12,863 nucleotides of DNA from an uncultured Maritalea sp. Its GTDB lineage: Bacteria; Pseudomonadota; Alphaproteobacteria; Rhizobiales; Devosiaceae. Position numbers and translations under genes: made by a program. Below, piece after piece: positions 1 through 6,419 of this stretch. The stretch covers positions 1-12,863 of the forward strand of contig CAJXLH010000041.1 of the NCBI GenBank assembly GCA_913055925.1. The letters are read 5' to 3'. Each line of letters begins with the position of its first letter. Within the stretch, counting starts at the first letter, position 1. Below the pieces are notes generated by a model. The model was given only the letters and a program-made list of their open reading frames with translations, was not told where the DNA came from and searched no databases.

Positions 1-735
1 CAAAATCTGGATATCCCCGGGCAACACAGCATCCGACACAATGTTCTTGAATTTCGAAATGTCAAATCGTCCAACAGGATCACTCAGGCGCACACCCATT
101 CTGTCCAGTTGTGTCGAGACCTTAAATGACCCCTCAAACAAGGATTGCCAGACTTGCGGCCCGAGCAAATCGGCGTGAAGCCCGGGCAAAACTCGAATGT
201 GATTTTCGCCGCGAACAATTTCGTCGGTTGAGCTTGTAGAGACATGTTCCGTTTGGTCGTTGCGCTGCAATTCCAAAACATCGCCAGCTTTGAGATTCCG
301 ACCATCTAGGCCACCGATGGACGCTGCAGTATTTGTTGCGCGGCTGCCCATAACCTTTGGCACATCAAATTCTGCGGAAAACCGCAAGTAGCCATAATTT
401 CCGGCTGGGCCCGTTGAAATTGAAATCTCATCACCTGAAGACAGTTCTATCGACTTTGAACAATCGAAAGGTTCACCGTTTTGCTTGCAGGTGAACTGTC
501 CACCCGCAACGGCCAATTCAATCGGTTGCCCATCGTAAGATAAATCTATGCCCAGCATACCAAATTCAATTGCGCTTGCCGCAGCATCAGTTAGGCGTTG
601 ACCGGCCTCAAGAAATGCTTGCCTGTCCATTGGTCCGCTTGCCGATATGCCATATTGAAGTGCATTCGGTCTCCCCATGTCCTGCACGGTTGAGTTGGGT
701 GAAACCCGGCTTATCTTAATCCTGCCCATCGCCAT
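1..735 (-). CDS. pxpC: 5-oxoprolinase subunit C (biotin-dependent carboxyltransferase-like, KipA family), partial at left edge
   Basis: This is the larger subunit of the ATP-dependent 5-oxoprolinase PxpABC, which opens 5-oxoproline (pyroglutamate) to glutamate in the cytoplasm; it was formerly called KipA or urea amidolyase-like. The reading frame is open for 245 codons and leaves the window, so about 70-90 C-terminal residues are missing compared with the usual 310-330. Family features visible are TVQDMGR (residues 16-22), GISASGPMD (29-37), a GSRATNTAASIGGLDGR stretch near 130-150, RVLPG, and DRMGVRL followed by VLPGDIQ near the edge. The ATG at 735-733 shares its A with the TGA stop of pxpB (TGATG), which indicates translational coupling; a second ATG lies two codons later. 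The gene follows pxpB directly, the normal order for this enzyme. The function call rests on family motifs and gene order; biotin is not shown to be used despite the family name. Confidence 0.9.
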   Translation of the reverse strand, partial: MAMGRIKISRVSPNSTVQDMGRPNALQYGISASGPMDRQAFLEAGQRLTDAAASAIEFGMLGIDLSYDGQPIELAVAGGQFTCKQNGEPFDCSKSIELSSGDEISISTGPAGNYGYLRFSAEFDVPKVMGSRATNTAASIGGLDGRNLKAGDVLELQRNDQTEHVSTSSTDEIVRGENHIRVLPGLHADLLGPQVWQSLFEGSFKVSTQLDRMGVRLSDPVGRFDISKFKNIVSDAVLPGDIQIL

Positions 736-1397
736 CACATCCGCGCCTCGAAGCGAACATTGTCGCCAGGTTGGATCGACACGGGCGGTGACGCCAATGC
801 ATCAAAATTGCGAAAATCAGTATAACCGATCACATGCCAACCGGTCCGAATAGGTCGAGATGTAATTGCGGATTGCCCTGCCGCAAACAACACGGCACCG
901 GCCTCTATCCCCTCTTGCACCGTTTTACGGCGAGGCACCAACATGTCTTCTCCATGCAGGCCAAGATAAACAAACCCTGGTGAAAAACCTAAAGAAAGCG
1001 CCCGAAGCATAGAAGCAGTGTGGCGTTCGACAAACTCCGTTTCAGAGATGCCCAGTTGCTTACTGGCATCACGCAAGCCCAGCGCATTTTCGCCACCATA
1101 TTGAACACTGACAGTATGTTCCGTGTGATCTCGTTGGACTTCAGAGAAATTGTCTTTTGAAATGATTAGGCTGAGTTCTTGGCGCAACTCATCGTAGCTG
1201 ATGCGAGATGGATTATATCGAACCAGAGTTGAAACTAGGTTTGACGTCACGTCGAACAGGCGTGAGCCTAGTTCCTCTTGTACTGCGTCTTTGAAGGCGT
1301 GTGCTTTTGTGTTCGCTTCCAAGCTAAGCTGATCGGCGAAACGCACGAGAATTGCGTTTTCGCCAATCGGGTTTATGCGGGCAACTGCTTTTTCCAT
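735..1397 (-). CDS. pxpB: 5-oxoprolinase subunit B (KipI family)
   Basis: This is the small subunit of the 5-oxoprolinase complex PxpABC, homologous to the Bacillus kinase inhibitor KipI and to the allophanate hydrolase subunit 1 domain. The 220-residue length is normal. The C-terminal half carries the family signature: VQYGGE (98-103), LGFSPGFVYLG (136-146), VPRRKTV (154-160), the AAGQSAI segment (172-178), TGWHVIGYT (185-193) and a final RPGD-like QPGDNVRF (209-216). The N-terminal half (IGENAILVRF, 11-20) matches the family's first beta-hairpin domain. It starts with ATG 33 bases after the fhs stop, with only a weak AGGA about 15 bases upstream, and overlaps pxpC by one base. These features suggest an fhs-pxpB-pxpC transcript. 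The third subunit, pxpA (LamB/YcsF family), is not in the window and may lie beyond the left edge. Confidence 0.93.
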   Translation of the reverse strand: MEKAVARINPIGENAILVRFADQLSLEANTKAHAFKDAVQEELGSRLFDVTSNLVSTLVRYNPSRISYDELRQELSLIISKDNFSEVQRDHTEHTVSVQYGGENALGLRDASKQLGISETEFVERHTASMLRALSLGFSPGFVYLGLHGEDMLVPRRKTVQEGIEAGAVLFAAGQSAITSRPIRTGWHVIGYTDFRNFDALASPPVSIQPGDNVRFEARM

Positions 1398-1430
1398 TTT
1401 TCTAAAGTCGTCCTGCCCGCAAGATGTTTC

Positions 1431-3107
1431 TTAGAACAAACCGACGATTTCGCCATTGTCGTCCAAGCCGATACCTTCGGCTGACGGTTTTCGCGGCAAG
1501 CCCGGCATCGTCATAATGTCACCGCATACAACAACAACAAAACCTGCGCCAGCGCTTAGCCGCACTTCACGCACAGGAATTACATGGCCGGTTGGTGCGC
1601 CGCGCAAATTCGGGTCGGTTGAGAAGGAATATTGGGTTTTTGCCATACAAACCGGCAATTCCCCATATCCAGCTTCTTGCCACTCATTGAGTTGGTTTTC
1701 GATTTTCTTATCCATCGTCGCTTTGTCTGCGCGATAGATTTCGCTCGCGATCTTCTCAATCTTTTCTTTGAGCGAAAGATCATCATCATAAAGGGTGGAG
1801 AAATCCGCTGTGTCTGCATCTGCAAGTGCAACCACTTTTTCCGCCAAGGCAACGGTACCTTCTGACCCCTTTTCCCAGTGCTCACAAATCACCGCTTCAA
1901 CGCCAATTGAACGACAATATTCTTGCACAGCCGCAATTTCGGCATCCGTGTCTGTCACGAATTTGTTGATCGCAACCACAGCTGGCACGCCAAACTTTTG
2001 AACGTTTTCAACGTGGCGACCGAGGCTCGCACAGCCCTTTGTCAGCGCCTCAACATTCTCATCACCCAAAGTATCTTTCGCAACGCCACCATTCATTTTC
2101 AATGCACGGATGGTCGCCACAATCGCCACAGCAGATGGCGACAATCCCGCCTTGCGACACTTGATGTCGAAGAATTTCTCTGCACCCAAATCTGCGCCAA
2201 AGCCGGCTTCTGTTACAACATAGTCAGACAGTTTGAGCGCAGTTTTGGTGGCGATCACTGAGTTACAACCGTGAGCAATGTTCGCAAACGGGCCACCATG
2301 GACGAACGCCGGGTTGTTTTCCAACGTCTGCACCAAATTCGGCTGCATTGCTTGTTGCAACAGCACTGTCATCGCGCCATCTGCCTTGATATCGCGGCAA
2401 TAAACAGGTGTTTTGTCGCGGCGGTATGCAACTATGATGTCGCCTAATCGACGCTTTAGATCGTCAAGATCAGAGGCAAGGCACAAGATTGCCATGATTT
2501 CGCTGGCGACCGTGATGTCGAAGCCCGCCTCGCGTGGGAAACCATTCGCGACACCGCCCAGTGAAGCAACAATCGACCGCAACGCGCGATCATTCATGTC
2601 CATCACACGTCGCCAACTGATCCGGCGAATGTCGATTTCGAGTTCATTGCCCCAATAAACGTGATTGTCCACCATTGCGGACAGCAAATTGTGCGCTGAG
2701 GTAATGGCGTGGAAGTCACCCGTAAAGTGAAGGTTGATGTCTTCCATTGGAACCACTTGGGCGTATCCGCCGCCAGCGGCGCCGCCCTTCATCCCAAAAC
2801 ATGGGCCGAGTGAAGGCTCTCGTATACAGATGCTTGCATTTTTGCCAATTTTGTTTAGGGCATCGCCCAAGCCTACGGTCGTGGTTGTTTTGCCCTCACC
2901 TGCCGGAGTGGGATTGATGGCCGTCACAAGTATGAGCTTGCCATCTTTGTTGCCCTCAACAGATTTGATAAAATCAGCTGAAACCTTGGCTTTGTCATGG
3001 CCAAAAGGCAGCAGATGCTCGTTAGCGATGCCTAGTTTTTCGCCAATTTTGTTAATAGGTTGCTTGACCGCGGCGCGCGCGATCTCGATGTCTGACTTAT
3101 ATGTCAT
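1431..3107 (-). CDS. fhs: Formate--tetrahydrofolate ligase
   Basis: This cytoplasmic enzyme (EC 6.3.4.3) makes 10-formyl-tetrahydrofolate from formate, tetrahydrofolate and ATP, feeding one-carbon units into purine and formyl-Met synthesis or taking part in formate handling. The 558 residues are the usual length for the bacterial monofunctional enzyme. The ATP-binding loop TPAGEGKT is at 67-74. The first family signature GMKGGAAGGGY is at 105-115, and the second, VATIRALKMNGG, is in the middle of the protein, following GFGADLGAEKFF. The C terminus has GDIMTMPGLP and GLDDNGEIVGLF, typical of the family. The ATG at 3107 is preceded by a GGGGACGGGA stretch that could serve as a weak ribosome site. 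It is 152 bases from the preceding gene and 33 bases before pxpB, so it probably heads its own unit. Identification is secure; the physiological direction is not visible. Confidence 0.98.
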   Translation of the reverse strand: MTYKSDIEIARAAVKQPINKIGEKLGIANEHLLPFGHDKAKVSADFIKSVEGNKDGKLILVTAINPTPAGEGKTTTTVGLGDALNKIGKNASICIREPSLGPCFGMKGGAAGGGYAQVVPMEDINLHFTGDFHAITSAHNLLSAMVDNHVYWGNELEIDIRRISWRRVMDMNDRALRSIVASLGGVANGFPREAGFDITVASEIMAILCLASDLDDLKRRLGDIIVAYRRDKTPVYCRDIKADGAMTVLLQQAMQPNLVQTLENNPAFVHGGPFANIAHGCNSVIATKTALKLSDYVVTEAGFGADLGAEKFFDIKCRKAGLSPSAVAIVATIRALKMNGGVAKDTLGDENVEALTKGCASLGRHVENVQKFGVPAVVAINKFVTDTDAEIAAVQEYCRSIGVEAVICEHWEKGSEGTVALAEKVVALADADTADFSTLYDDDLSLKEKIEKIASEIYRADKATMDKKIENQLNEWQEAGYGELPVCMAKTQYSFSTDPNLRGAPTGHVIPVREVRLSAGAGFVVVVCGDIMTMPGLPRKPSAEGIGLDDNGEIVGLF

Positions 3108-3259
3108 GCGTTCCCGTCCCCAGAGTAACTATGTTTTTTATTCGTTTTTGGAGAGATTAAACGGAAAGAAAAACCAATTGTCTAGGTCAATGTCTCGATT
3201 AAATGTTATTGTTTTACGTTAAGTCGTTTACCGATGGAGAGCTATACAAAAACTCAGAG

Positions 3260-3649
3260 CTACCAAGTGACGATGTTCCAACCATCAATGACCACCGGTT
3301 CACTGGTCAGAAGGTATTTTTCAGTGTCGTAGTAGTTTGAGTATTGGTTGCTTACGTTTTCAGTTGAAAGCTTACCAAAGGCTGTGCGGAACAAAACATC
3401 TTTCGATTTCAAATCGTAAAGATTGCCCATATCCGCTTTGTCAGTGCCAACCTGAATTTGCGTATAGCGTGCGCCACCAGCGAAATCGTCAATCCACTTT
3501 GTCGCATCTGAGAAATGCGGTTTCATGGCATAGCTTGTATCGACCACGACCAAGGCCTTTTTTGGATTGGCGGTGAGATAAAAATGCATCCCACCCCACA
3601 ATCCGATTTGGAGAACGACAAAAGCGGCGAATGATTTCAAAAATGCCAA
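3260..3649 (-). CDS. Small membrane-anchored protein with a degenerate VWA-like motif
   Basis: Function unknown. The 129-residue protein has one N-terminal hydrophobic segment (about 5-25) that is likely an uncleaved signal anchor, leaving the rest in the periplasm. Immediately after it, KKALVVVDTSYAM (30-42) resembles the first strand of a von Willebrand A domain with its metal site, but D37-x-S39-x-A41 replaces the D-x-S-x-S pattern, so metal binding is probably weakened or lost. No later MIDAS Thr or Asp is obvious, and the protein is much shorter than a full VWA domain of about 180 residues. The start is TTG at 3649-3647. A GGAGA ribosome site about 7 bases upstream supports it, and the frame has no other start before a stop codon. 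The site lies inside the last codons of the preceding VWA lipoprotein gene, so translation is probably coupled. The VWA resemblance is my inference. Confidence 0.75.
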   Translation of the reverse strand: MAFLKSFAAFVVLQIGLWGGMHFYLTANPKKALVVVDTSYAMKPHFSDATKWIDDFAGGARYTQIQVGTDKADMGNLYDLKSKDVLFRTAFGKLSTENVSNQYSNYYDTEKYLLTSEPVVIDGWNIVTW

Positions 3650-3650
3650 A

Positions 3651-5327
3651 TTACATCTCCGAGTTCAGTAGGTTGCCGATACGGTAAGACGCGGACCCCA
3701 CACTTGATTCAATGTAAGCCGCTTCAACCAAACCTGCCATCGACTTCAAATGATCTGAGGTCAATTCATAGGCAATGGTGTGGATCGGGATGCGAGTATA
3801 TTTCAGCGTGTCTTTGACGCTGTTGAATTCCAAACCTTCGTTGGTTTCACCATCGCTGAGAACAAAGATCACCAGTTTGTGGTCAGGGTTTGCAGCAGCG
3901 AAATTCAACAATTCGTTTGCAGCTACAACCACCGCGTTGTTGGTTGCTGTTCCACCACCTGCTACCAGATTTTCAACTGCACCGATGAAGAGCGACTTTT
4001 GCTGCAGGTTGAATGGCCGCACATTGAGGTCAACATTGACGGCGCTGTTGTATGAAACAAGGCCAATAGCGTTGCTGGCAGAAATCAAATCAGACGACTC
4101 AATCAAAGCCTTTTTGAGTTCTTTGATGCGAGAACCGTCCATGGACCCTGAAACGTCGGCAACAAACATGGCCGCGATTGGTCGGCCGCCTGACTTTTTG
4201 TCTTTCCAAAGCTTTTGTGCCTGTTGGACAAGAGATCCGTCTGCAATGTCGTAGCTCGATGCGTAGTCCGCGTTCTTGCCGAAGCCGTAGTTTTCAATAT
4301 TGCCTTTGTTGGCTTCTAGGAATTCATTGAATTTGGCCAGAACTTCACGCTCGGCTTCGTCTGCCTGCGGCAATGCATAAAGCGGACTGTCATGCCGAAC
4401 ACCAAACGGAATAAACTCGTAATCAGCCATGCCAGTTACATTCACCCAGGTTTGATGCTCCATCACCAATGCATCCAAAACACCGCTACCAACCGCTGCG
4501 TCGCGCATTTGAAGCGTGTTTTGCGCCACAAACGGCACACCAAGTTGGAAGGCTTCAAATGCACTCGCCACGTCAGGCGATAAGAATTGGCTCTCGTCGC
4601 CTTGGGCAAATGAGTGCAGAACCATCATTAAGAAGTTGAGGCCCGTGCTTGATTGATATGGATTGGTATATCCCATCGCAAAGTCGCCACTCGTCACTTC
4701 GGTGAGCAGTTTCTGCAAGTCCAAAGCGCCATCTGTCGTGATCAAATCAGTCTTTGACTTTTTAACGACGATCCCGGCTGTATTTGGTGCCGTTTGTGGG
4801 CTGATTTCGTCAACCTCAATGCCTTGTGCCTCAATCATTTTACCCCAAAGCTTATTTGAAGGTGAAAAGGCATCGGGAACATTTTGTCCTGCGATGATGA
4901 ATTGCGCGCCCAATCCCGATGGCATTTTGCGAATCGCAATTGCAGCGGTTTTTCCGTTCGAAATTTTCACGCGCTGCGCGTTAAATTTCTCCGCCAATTC
5001 ATTATAGAGCCCGTCCGTTCCTTTGCCGGATTTTTCAGATGACGTGAATATCTCCACGGCTTCGACAGTTTGAGAGTCAAAACTTTCAACTGTAATTGGA
5101 TACTCTTCAATGTCTGGCAGCAAAGACAGCAGATTTGTTGCGGTTAGCTCAATATTGGCACGAACGCGGTTTTCTTGGCGTGACGGCCTAATCTGTTCTT
5201 CAGTGAGTTTTTTGACGTTAGCGTGCGCAGCTTCTGTTGTCTCAATCGGCGCTTCGCCACATGCTGCAAGCAGCAGAACTGCGCCAAGAGTTGCGGTGTC
5301 AAAAAGTGATCTTTTCAAGCTCAACAT
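3651..5327 (-). CDS. Lipoprotein with solute-binding-like domain and C-terminal VWA domain
   Basis: Exported protein of 558 residues. The N terminus is a lipoprotein signal peptide: a basic start, a hydrophobic core (12-20), and lipobox LAAC with the modified Cys at 23. Gly at position +2 gives no sign of inner-membrane retention. Residues about 85-340 resemble a type 2 periplasmic solute-binding fold (EIFTSSEKSGKGTD at the start; TSGDFAMGYTNPYQSSTGL at 212-230; LPQADEAEREVLAKFNEFL at the end). Residues about 383-555 are a VWA domain with an intact metal-ion-dependent adhesion site: D391-V-S393-G-S395, T460 in GGGT, and D492 in LSDGE. Such domains bind protein partners through Mg2+. The ATG at 5327 follows a strong AAGGAG 7 bases upstream. 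It lies between a coiled-coil membrane protein and a small VWA-like protein, probably in one operon. The ligand and partner are unknown; the domain reading is confident, the role is not. Confidence 0.9.
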   Translation of the reverse strand: MLSLKRSLFDTATLGAVLLLAACGEAPIETTEAAHANVKKLTEEQIRPSRQENRVRANIELTATNLLSLLPDIEEYPITVESFDSQTVEAVEIFTSSEKSGKGTDGLYNELAEKFNAQRVKISNGKTAAIAIRKMPSGLGAQFIIAGQNVPDAFSPSNKLWGKMIEAQGIEVDEISPQTAPNTAGIVVKKSKTDLITTDGALDLQKLLTEVTSGDFAMGYTNPYQSSTGLNFLMMVLHSFAQGDESQFLSPDVASAFEAFQLGVPFVAQNTLQMRDAAVGSGVLDALVMEHQTWVNVTGMADYEFIPFGVRHDSPLYALPQADEAEREVLAKFNEFLEANKGNIENYGFGKNADYASSYDIADGSLVQQAQKLWKDKKSGGRPIAAMFVADVSGSMDGSRIKELKKALIESSDLISASNAIGLVSYNSAVNVDLNVRPFNLQQKSLFIGAVENLVAGGGTATNNAVVVAANELLNFAAANPDHKLVIFVLSDGETNEGLEFNSVKDTLKYTRIPIHTIAYELTSDHLKSMAGLVEAAYIESSVGSASYRIGNLLNSEM

Positions 5328-5341
5328 CTAACATCTCCTTT

Positions 5342-5357
5342 GCGTCACAAACGACGC
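5342..5357 (-). other. Short intergenic hairpin before the VWA lipoprotein gene
   Basis: GCGTC and GACGC (5 bp stem, 6-base loop) lie between the stop of the two-TM gene and the ribosome-binding site of the VWA lipoprotein gene. There is no T-run, so it is unlikely to be a terminator; it could modulate relative expression or stability, or be chance. Confidence 0.3.
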
Positions 5358-6128
5358 TTAAACACTAAATTTCTTCGCGCGATCAGCAAGTTCACGCAAT
5401 CGCTGCACGGCTTCCTGCTGTTCTGTTTCACCAAACTTTTGAATGTTGGCGACTTCAACAACAGTTTCAGCTAGCTCGGTTAGCATCGTGCGGTTGGTTT
5501 CAATAATCTCAGATATCTTGGCGCGCTGATTGTCGTGCAGCTCGATGCGACGAACAATTGCTTCGCTTTCGTCCGAATTCGCTCTGGCTTCTTCTAATTC
5601 TTCACGATCAATACCGCTGATGCTTCGCGCAACGGCAACCAAATCAGTTAAATTTTGCACCACGATTGTCTGAACGCGCTGCGCGATATCTGCGTGAGCG
5701 CTCACCGACATTGGCGAATCTTTGAACCGGTCTGTGACAACCTTGTGGTAGTCATCAACCATGCCAAGCAATCGCGCCGTTTGTTTTGACGCCTCTTCTT
5801 CGCCAAGCGCCATCAAATCTGCTGAGATTTGATTGATTTCATTCAGGATACGATCGTAGTTTTGCTGCTCTTTGAGCGCCAAACGCTTCAACTGATCCGC
5901 ACGATCAAAGCCAAACAAATTGTAGCTCAGCGGAACTGTGAACGCCGACACCAAAGAGATTGCGGCGTAAACACCGACCCAAATCAGATCAACTTGGAAC
6001 CACCATGCAAAAACCGGAACAAGCGCCAGGGCGAAAACAATTGCTATAATGAAAAAGTTACGCACCGATCCGCGTTGCCCCTCCTGTTTGCTTGAGATGT
6101 ATATTGGTTGGTTTTCCAACGATTTCAA
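5358..6128 (-). CDS. Two-TM membrane protein with long helical cytoplasmic domain (possibly XpaC-like)
   Basis: Not firmly recognised. The 256 residues begin with a short polar tail, then two transmembrane helices (about 24-43 and 47-68) forming a hairpin. From about residue 76 to the end the protein is almost entirely charged amphipathic helix with heptad-like spacing (for example 80-115, 150-185 and 190-225), so a cytoplasmic coiled-coil domain is likely. The architecture recalls the XpaC-type proteins often found near TelA- and VWA-containing genes, but I see no diagnostic motif. The start is uncertain. The frame begins at TTG (6128) with little ribosome-site support. GTG at 6065-6063 (residue 22) would put the first membrane helix at the N terminus and has a good AGGAGG, although about 14 bases away. 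The VWA lipoprotein gene begins 30 bases downstream, so the two are probably co-transcribed. Upstream lies tRNA-Ser with no clear terminator between. Confidence 0.75.
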   Translation of the reverse strand: MKSLENQPIYISSKQEGQRGSVRNFFIIAIVFALALVPVFAWWFQVDLIWVGVYAAISLVSAFTVPLSYNLFGFDRADQLKRLALKEQQNYDRILNEINQISADLMALGEEEASKQTARLLGMVDDYHKVVTDRFKDSPMSVSAHADIAQRVQTIVVQNLTDLVAVARSISGIDREELEEARANSDESEAIVRRIELHDNQRAKISEIIETNRTMLTELAETVVEVANIQKFGETEQQEAVQRLRELADRAKKFSV

Positions 6129-6195
6129 GCACCAATGTCCAGTTCAGCGCTTAAAAGAGAGCAAATCGGCATCTAAACTTCTTGGAAAAGATCAG

Positions 6196-6286
6196 TGGCG
6201 GGTGGGGAGGGATTCGAACCCCCGGAACGCTTGCACGCTCGCCGGTTTTCAAGACCGGTGCATTCAACCAGCTCTGCCACCCACCC
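6196..6286 (-). tRNA. tRNA-Ser (anticodon UGA)
   Basis: On the minus strand the sequence folds as a class II tRNA. The acceptor GGGTGGG (6286-6280) pairs with CCCACCC (6206-6200). The anticodon loop CTTGAAA, with anticodon TGA, closes a fully paired ACCGG/CCGGT-type stem. A long variable arm of the kind seen in serine tRNAs (CGAGCGTGCAAGCG region) follows. The T-arm is GGGGG TTCGAAT CCCTC, with one G-T wobble. Discriminator G and an encoded CCA (6198-6196) end the gene. Anticodon UGA reads UCN codons, chiefly UCA and UCG. The gene is single, with no other tRNA nearby. It is embedded between terC and the two-TM membrane protein gene, all on the same strand. Confidence 0.97.
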
Positions 6287-6301
6287 GCAATGATGGAGCG
6301 T

Positions 6302-6330
6302 GATCTAACCCACTCAGTATGATCTTGCAA
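6302..6330 (-). promoter_or_regulatory. Likely promoter for tRNA-Ser
   Basis: Reading the minus strand, TTGCAA (6330-6325), preceded by C to give the alphaproteobacterial CTTG -35 form, is followed by a 17-base spacer and TAGATC (6307-6302). Transcription would start about 7 bases on, leaving a leader of roughly 10 bases before the mature tRNA 5' end at 6286, which is normal for a tRNA gene. The -10 match is only partial, so this is a prediction from position and spacing. Confidence 0.4.
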
Positions 6331-6371
6331 GTGCTATTTCACGAATTTTTGTTTTCGTTCAACATTTTGCC

Positions 6372-6400
6372 GTTGAAGCCAACCTGACGTTGGCCTCAAC
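6372..6400 (-). terminator. Strong hairpin downstream of terC (terminator-like, lacks a U-tract)
   Basis: A 12-base-pair stem with one G-T wobble and a 5-base loop begins about 20 bases after the terC stop: GTTGAGGCCAAC pairs with GTTGGCTTCAAC on the minus strand. The following bases (CGGCAAAATG) are not T-rich, so a classical intrinsic terminator is not supported in this direction. On the plus strand a TTTTT run lies about 9 bases beyond the stem. It may act in 3' end stabilisation or with Rho, separating terC from the tRNA. Confidence 0.45.
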
Positions 6401-6419
6401 ATGATATTTTTGTGCCGCC

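Noticed and set aside
84..305. Minus-strand frame of 73 codons near the left edge
   Set aside because: It is an alternate frame within pxpC, whose correct frame shows clear KipA motifs through the whole region.
2734..3222. Plus-strand open frame of 162 codons opposite the 5' part of fhs
   Set aside because: It lies antisense to a certain fhs frame, has Ser/Pro-rich composition typical of antisense frames, and shows no recognisable domain.
3108..3259. ZTP or other folate-linked riboswitch, or a clear promoter, upstream of fhs
   Set aside because: No conserved riboswitch core is recognisable. A TTGACC is present, but no -10 element lies at the right spacing.
3235..3265. Repeated TAGCTCT-like sequence after the small VWA-like gene as a terminator
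   Set aside because: The two copies are direct rather than inverted and form no stable stem, although a T-run lies between them.
3775..4254. Plus-strand open frame of 159 codons opposite the VWA lipoprotein gene
   Set aside because: It is antisense to the well-supported VWA domain and has no motif or ribosome site of note.
6196..6286. tRNA-Ser as a mobile-element attachment site
   Set aside because: No integrase gene, no repeated tRNA 3' end and no change in gene type on either side are visible.
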